Under the pieces are notes generated by a model. That model saw only the letters and a program-made list of their open reading frames with translations. It made no database searches and was not told where the DNA came from. Of a DNA stretch of 64,000 nt, positions 60,815 to 64,000 are shown piece after piece (the first letter of the stretch is position 1; the number at the start of each line of letters is the position of its first letter). The translations under genes were made by a program, and so were the position numbers. This DNA is from Streptomyces olivaceus (GTDB lineage Bacteria > Actinomycetota > Actinomycetes > Streptomycetales > Streptomycetaceae). The stretch is from the NCBI RefSeq assembly GCF_000721235.1, contig NZ_JOFH01000006.1, positions 62,001-126,000 on the forward strand, written 5' to 3'.

Positions 60815-61828
60815 GTGGAAATCTCGGCCGCTGGGCGTCTTGAGGTCCGTATCACCGTTGCTGACGTGGGCAAACGAGTCTCCGTGCGGCGGTTGAGGGA
60901 ACCCGGTGTTACGGATGAGATGTTCACCGACACGGTGGGTGTTCTCACATCATGGACTGACGGTGTGTTGCTGATCACACGGAAGAGCGGTGAGTCGGTC
61001 CGTGTCGCGGAGTCCTCGCTCGTCGCCGGGAAGGTCGTGCCGTCCGCGCCCGCGCGCCGGCGCGGGCCCGCCGCGTCCTTCCGGGAACTGACCCGGACCA
61101 CGGCGCGCGCCTGGCGTCCGGTGGAGAGCGAGTGGCTGGGCGAGTGGGAGCTGCGCGCCGCCGCCGGGTTCACGCGGCGGGCCAACTCCGTACTGCCGCT
61201 GGGCGATCCGGGGCTGCCGCTCGACGAGGCGCTGACGGCCGTACGACGCTGGTACGGGGAGCGCGGGCTGCCCGCGTACGTCCAGACCGCCACCGGCGCC
61301 GAGGGCACGCAGGAAGCGCTGTGCGCGGAGCTGGAGCGGCGGGGCTGGGTGCGCGAGGTGACGGCCGAGGTGTGGACGGGCCCGCTCGCGCCGGTCGCCG
61401 ACCTGGCCGAGGGCGCCGGGGTGGAGCTGTCCCGGACGGCGGACGAGGCGTGGCTGGCGCGGTACCAGCGCAAGGGCGTGAGCGAGGTGGCCCTGCGGGT
61501 GCTGGGCAGCGGTCCGTCGGTGTGGTTCGCGACGGTGCCCGGTGCCGAGGCCGGGGCTCCGGCGGCGATCGGGCGGTGCGTCGTGGACGGGCGGTGGGCC
61601 TCCTTCGCGGCCGTCGAGGTCGACCCCGCGTACCGGCGCCGGGGGCTCGCGACCACCGTGCTGGCCGCGCTGGCCCGGCGGGCGCTGGAGGAGGGCGCGT
61701 CGGCGGCGTGGCTCCAGGTCGAGACGGACAACGCGGGTGCGCGGGCCCTGTACGCCGGGATGGGCTTCGCGGCGCACCACGCGTACCACCACTACCGGGA
61801 GCCGGCCGGCGCCGGGACGGAGCGGTAG
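60815..61828 (+). CDS. GNAT family N-acetyltransferase
   Basis: About 337 aa. An N-terminal 85-residue domain with beta-barrel character (VRITVADVGKRVSVRRL) is followed by a linker and a C-terminal GNAT domain whose acetyl-CoA loop is VDPAYRRRGLATTVLAAL (RRRGLAT, the Q/R-x-x-G-x-G/A motif) near residue 275, then QVETDNAGARALYAGMGF. The acceptor is unknown. GTG 60815 follows GGAGGGG; a TTG at 60779 is the longer alternative. Divergent from fdxA; TAGTAT at about 60764 is a possible -10. Confidence 0.85.
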   Translation: MEISAAGRLEVRITVADVGKRVSVRRLREPGVTDEMFTDTVGVLTSWTDGVLLITRKSGESVRVAESSLVAGKVVPSAPARRRGPAASFRELTRTTARAWRPVESEWLGEWELRAAAGFTRRANSVLPLGDPGLPLDEALTAVRRWYGERGLPAYVQTATGAEGTQEALCAELERRGWVREVTAEVWTGPLAPVADLAEGAGVELSRTADEAWLARYQRKGVSEVALRVLGSGPSVWFATVPGAEAGAPAAIGRCVVDGRWASFAAVEVDPAYRRRGLATTVLAALARRALEEGASAAWLQVETDNAGARALYAGMGFAAHHAYHHYREPAGAGTER

Positions 61829-61931
61829 GGGCGGGAGCCGGAAGGGCGCCGAGGGCCGGGAGATCCGGCAGGGCCGGGAGAGCCGGTGATCGATCGTTGT
61901 GAAAGCCGCCGTGAAAGGGCACGAGCCAGCC

Positions 61932-62828
61932 ATGCGCCACCCACGTCCCCCGCAGCCCCCGTCGCCGGAACGCTCCGCCGAACTGCGCCGCCGTTTCGCC
62001 GAGGAGGTCCGCTCCGAGCGGCCCGACCTGTCCGCGCTGTGCCTGCTGGTGGGCGCGGAGGGCGACGGCTCGCTGGACGAGGCGGGCCTGGGCGCCGCGC
62101 AGGTGGAGCTGGACCGGCTGGCCGGGGAGCTGCCGTTCCGGCCGGGTACGCCGCGGGCCTGGGCCGAGGCGCTGCGGGACCTGCTCGGTGAGCGGTACGG
62201 GTTCCACGGGGTCGGCGCGGACTACCGGCGGCTGGAGTCGTCGTTGCTGCACGCGGTGCTGCGGCGCCGGCGCGGGCTGCCGATCCTGCTGTCGGTGGTG
62301 TGGATGGAGGTGGCGCGGCGGGCGGGGGCGCCGGTGTACGGGGTCGCGCTGCCGGGGCACTTCGTGGTCGGGTTCGGGGCCGAGCCGGGGCTCGCGGGCG
62401 GCTCCGCGGGCGGGGTGGAGGAGCGGGTGCTCGTCGATCCGTTCGACGGGGGGCGGCTGCTCAGCGGCGACGACGCGGAGGCGCTGGTCGCCGGGGCGAC
62501 CGGGGCGGCGGGACTGACGCCGTCGATGCTGGAGCCCGCGGCGCCGTTGGACGTGGTGACGCGGGTGCTGAACAACGTCCGGGCGTGGGCTGCGGGGCGG
62601 CCGGAGCAGTCCGCGGTGGGGCTGTGGGCGATCGAACTGGCGCTGCTGCTGCCGTCGCACGCGGCGCGGCTGCGGTACGAGCGGGCGCGGCTGCTGGTGG
62701 AGCGGGGGGAGTTCCTGGCGGGGGCCGGGGAGTTGGAGGCGTACGCGGAGGTGGTGGGGGCCGTGGACGAGGCGGGCGCGGAACGCGTGCGGGGGGAGGC
62801 TCGGTCGGCTCGGGCGATGTTGAACTGA
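61932..62828 (+). CDS. SirB1/transglutaminase-like protein
   Basis: About 298 aa. The transglutaminase-like (SirB1) domain lies at about 75-180: YGFHGVGADYRRLESSLLHAVLRRR, then LPILLSVVWMEVARRAG and YGVALPGHFVVG. In true peptidases this fold has Cys-His-Asp; here the nucleophile position appears to be Ser/Leu-rich, so it may be inactive. The C-terminal 100 residues contain TPR-like helices. ATG 61932 is used; GTG 61899 is an alternative. Stands alone; a repeat and a terminator follow. Confidence 0.8.
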   Translation: MRHPRPPQPPSPERSAELRRRFAEEVRSERPDLSALCLLVGAEGDGSLDEAGLGAAQVELDRLAGELPFRPGTPRAWAEALRDLLGERYGFHGVGADYRRLESSLLHAVLRRRRGLPILLSVVWMEVARRAGAPVYGVALPGHFVVGFGAEPGLAGGSAGGVEERVLVDPFDGGRLLSGDDAEALVAGATGAAGLTPSMLEPAAPLDVVTRVLNNVRAWAAGRPEQSAVGLWAIELALLLPSHAARLRYERARLLVERGEFLAGAGELEAYAEVVGAVDEAGAERVRGEARSARAMLN

Positions 62829-62870
62829 CCGGTGGCCGGTGGCCGGTGGCCGGGGGCCGGGGGCCGGGGG
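62829..62870 (+). repeat. Heptanucleotide tandem repeat after stop codon
   Basis: CCGGTGG three times then CCGGGGG three times, starting at the base after TGA 62826-62828. The G-runs on the plus strand could form a G-quadruplex. Confidence 0.9.
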
Positions 62871-63026
62871 CCGGCATCGGACCGGCGGTCGAGGTGGGCC
62901 GGGGGTGGGTCGCGCGGCCCGGCGCTTGCGGGGTGCCGCCGCGCCCACCCGTGCCGCCCCGCGAGGTCCTGTGCGTGCGGGGCGCGACTGTGTCCGACCG
63001 GCTCCCCCGGGGCAGCGTACGCGCGG

Positions 63027-63058
63027 GAGGGGCGCCCGGCGGGTGCCGGGCGCCCCTC
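63027..63058. terminator. Perfect 14-bp hairpin between convergent genes
   Basis: GAGGGGCGCCCGGC and GCCGGGCGCCCCTC around GGGT. It can terminate the minus-strand PG_binding_4 gene (stop at 63072) and anything reading through from the SirB1-like gene. Confidence 0.88.
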
Positions 63059-63071
63059 TCGTCGTCCGGCG

Positions 63072-64000
63072 TCAGCTGGGGTTGGTGTCGATGACGGCTA
63101 CGCGGTCGGTCTTGCTCTTCAGGGCCTCGCGCAGGGCGCCGTAGACGTCCTCGGGGGTGACCGGCGTCTTCTCGCCGTTCCCGCGGGTGATGAGCACGCC
63201 GTCGAACGCCTGGCCGTACAGCTCCTTGAGGGCGTTCAGGTCGGGCTTGTCGACCAGCTTGCCGTCGACGGCCGTGACCCCGAGGAACTTCCAGAGGGAC
63301 TTCTCCGGGCTCATCGGAACGGAGTGCGCGGCGTCGGTCTGGACGGTCACCTGCGCGGCCATCGCCGGCTGGGCGAACTCCTTCAGCATCCGGTCGACCT
63401 CGGCCTTGGGGACCGTCGGCTGCTGCTCGGTCGTCGGGACGTTCACCGCGGCGGCGTTGCCGGTCTCCACCTGGGTGCGGTACGCCGCCTGCACGGCCTC
63501 GGTCGACTTGTCGACGTCGATGCCCTTGCCCGCCTTGCCGTACACCGGGACGGCCTTGCCCGGCTTGAACTCGACCGTGCCCTCGGTGACCGATCCGGCT
63601 CCGCCGGCCGCGTCCGCCAGGGCGGCGTGCAGCTTCTCCTCGTCGACGGGCATGGACGGTTCGACCACCCGCTTCTGCCCGAAGAGCGAGCCGATCACGG
63701 ACATCGGGTTGTAGTCGCTCGTCGCCGCGGCGCTGGCGGTGGCCTGCGTGTCGAACTGGAGGCCCGCCTGGTCCGGCTTCAGGGAGACGGTCTCGCCGTC
63801 CACCGTGAGCTTGAGCGGCTTGCCCGCGCGGTCGGCGAGCGCCTTGTCCAGCTTCTCGACGGCGTCGTCCCGGGTGCTGCCGCCGATGTCGATGCCGAGC
63901 ACGGTGGTGCCCTTGGGGACGTCGGAGCGGTTCATCAGCAGGCCGGCGCCGTAGGTGACACCGGCGACGACGACCAGGCCGCCGACGAGCAGCGGGAGCT
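63072..64000 (-). CDS. PG_binding_4 (VanW-associated) envelope protein, N-terminus outside window
   Basis: Partial: about 309 C-terminal residues are visible. The frame is open to the window edge and, upstream of the in-frame ATG at 63935, encodes a membrane helix (LLVGGLVVVAGVTYGAGLL), so the true start lies beyond 64000. The outer part has two PG_binding_4-type repeats (GIDIGGSTRDDAVEKLDKAL near its start; later KSTEAVQAAYRTQVETG), domains that usually precede VanW or L,D-transpeptidase catalytic domains. Neither follows here; the protein ends after the repeats. Probably a cell-wall-binding membrane protein. Confidence 0.82.
   Translation of the reverse strand, partial: LPLLVGGLVVVAGVTYGAGLLMNRSDVPKGTTVLGIDIGGSTRDDAVEKLDKALADRAGKPLKLTVDGETVSLKPDQAGLQFDTQATASAAATSDYNPMSVIGSLFGQKRVVEPSMPVDEEKLHAALADAAGGAGSVTEGTVEFKPGKAVPVYGKAGKGIDVDKSTEAVQAAYRTQVETGNAAAVNVPTTEQQPTVPKAEVDRMLKEFAQPAMAAQVTVQTDAAHSVPMSPEKSLWKFLGVTAVDGKLVDKPDLNALKELYGQAFDGVLITRGNGEKTPVTPEDVYGALREALKSKTDRVAVIDTNPS

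Noticed and set aside
1..64000. tRNA or rRNA genes, insertion sequences, integrase or prophage genes
   Set aside because: No cloverleaf-like sequence, rRNA segment or transposase/integrase motif was recognised on reading; a tRNAscan or ISfinder run would be decisive.

Overview
The window reads as a high-GC actinomycete chromosome, almost certainly Streptomyces. GC content is very high, GTG starts and strong GGAGG sites are frequent, many genes look leaderless, and Streptomyces-type families are present (DUF3152, DUF3107, DUF3117, DUF6758, SufU-domain, tripeptidyl-aminopeptidase lipoproteins). From memory, the gene order resembles the S. coelicolor core region around SCO5140-SCO5187 in inverted orientation. 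I found no rRNA, tRNA, CRISPR array, insertion sequence or prophage. The region is core chromosome, and 53 protein genes are supported, the last one cut by the window end.

Layout. 1-13.4 kb: a minus-strand DNA-processing group (adnA, adnB, an M20 dipeptidase, nudC), a catalytically dead alkyltransferase-like protein, and a large composite membrane/pseudokinase/LPG-synthase-fold protein. 13.5-18 kb: two tandem lipoprotein peptidases of the TAP/Slp family, then moeZ. 18.1-23.2 kb: a four-gene minus-strand operon (PelF-type glycosyltransferase, membrane protein, sugar-nucleotide epimerase, spherulin-4/GH135-like protein). This has the parts list of a Pel/galactosaminogalactan-type polysaccharide locus and is the most interesting accessory system here. 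23.4-31.7 kb: DUF3152 metalloprotease-like protein, alpha/beta hydrolase, a small acidic protein, TetR regulator, DUF3107, a small membrane protein, a ferritin-like protein, and a DEAD-box helicase with a frameshifted basic tail. 32-38.7 kb: hydrolase, NYN RNase-like protein, a 50-aa protein, MarC, PHP phosphoesterase, DUF6758, an MFS exporter with an operator between its -35 and -10, and a SufU-domain protein.

38.7-45 kb is a magnesium/envelope group: corA with a structured leader, a small unknown, a lipoprotein, an MgtE-N/CBS protein without a channel, DUF1003, and mrp. 45-51.6 kb is an envelope-stress group: a TatB-like protein, an HtrA-like protease, a ZAS anti-sigma factor, an ECF sigma factor with a candidate self-recognised promoter, and a divergent O-methyltransferase that appears to start with ATT. 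51.6-64 kb is housekeeping: DUF3117, enoyl-CoA hydratase, tag, a DivIVA-like protein, a folP2-type DHPS paralogue, a LOG-like protein, dapE, a lysozyme-fold protein, a secreted protein, dapC, 7Fe ferredoxin, GNAT, a SirB1/transglutaminase-like protein, and a truncated PG_binding_4 protein.

Two long stretches match (from memory) two separate blocks of the Mycobacterium tuberculosis chromosome: nudC-adnBA-ATL-moeB1-DUF3152-TetR-DUF3107-ferritin-like-rhlE (Rv3199c to Rv3211), and corA-mgtE-like-mrp-tatB-htrA-rseA-sigE-OMT-DUF3117-tagA-folP2-LOG-dapE-dapC-fdxC (Rv1239c to Rv1177). The lysine/DAP genes, Tat, HtrA, sigma factor and metal transporters therefore sit in an ancient, conserved actinobacterial neighbourhood. 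Recurrent non-coding themes are TANNNT-N6/7-start leaderless promoters (about ten genes), strong hairpin terminators between convergent genes, and short tandem repeats directly after stop codons (four places).
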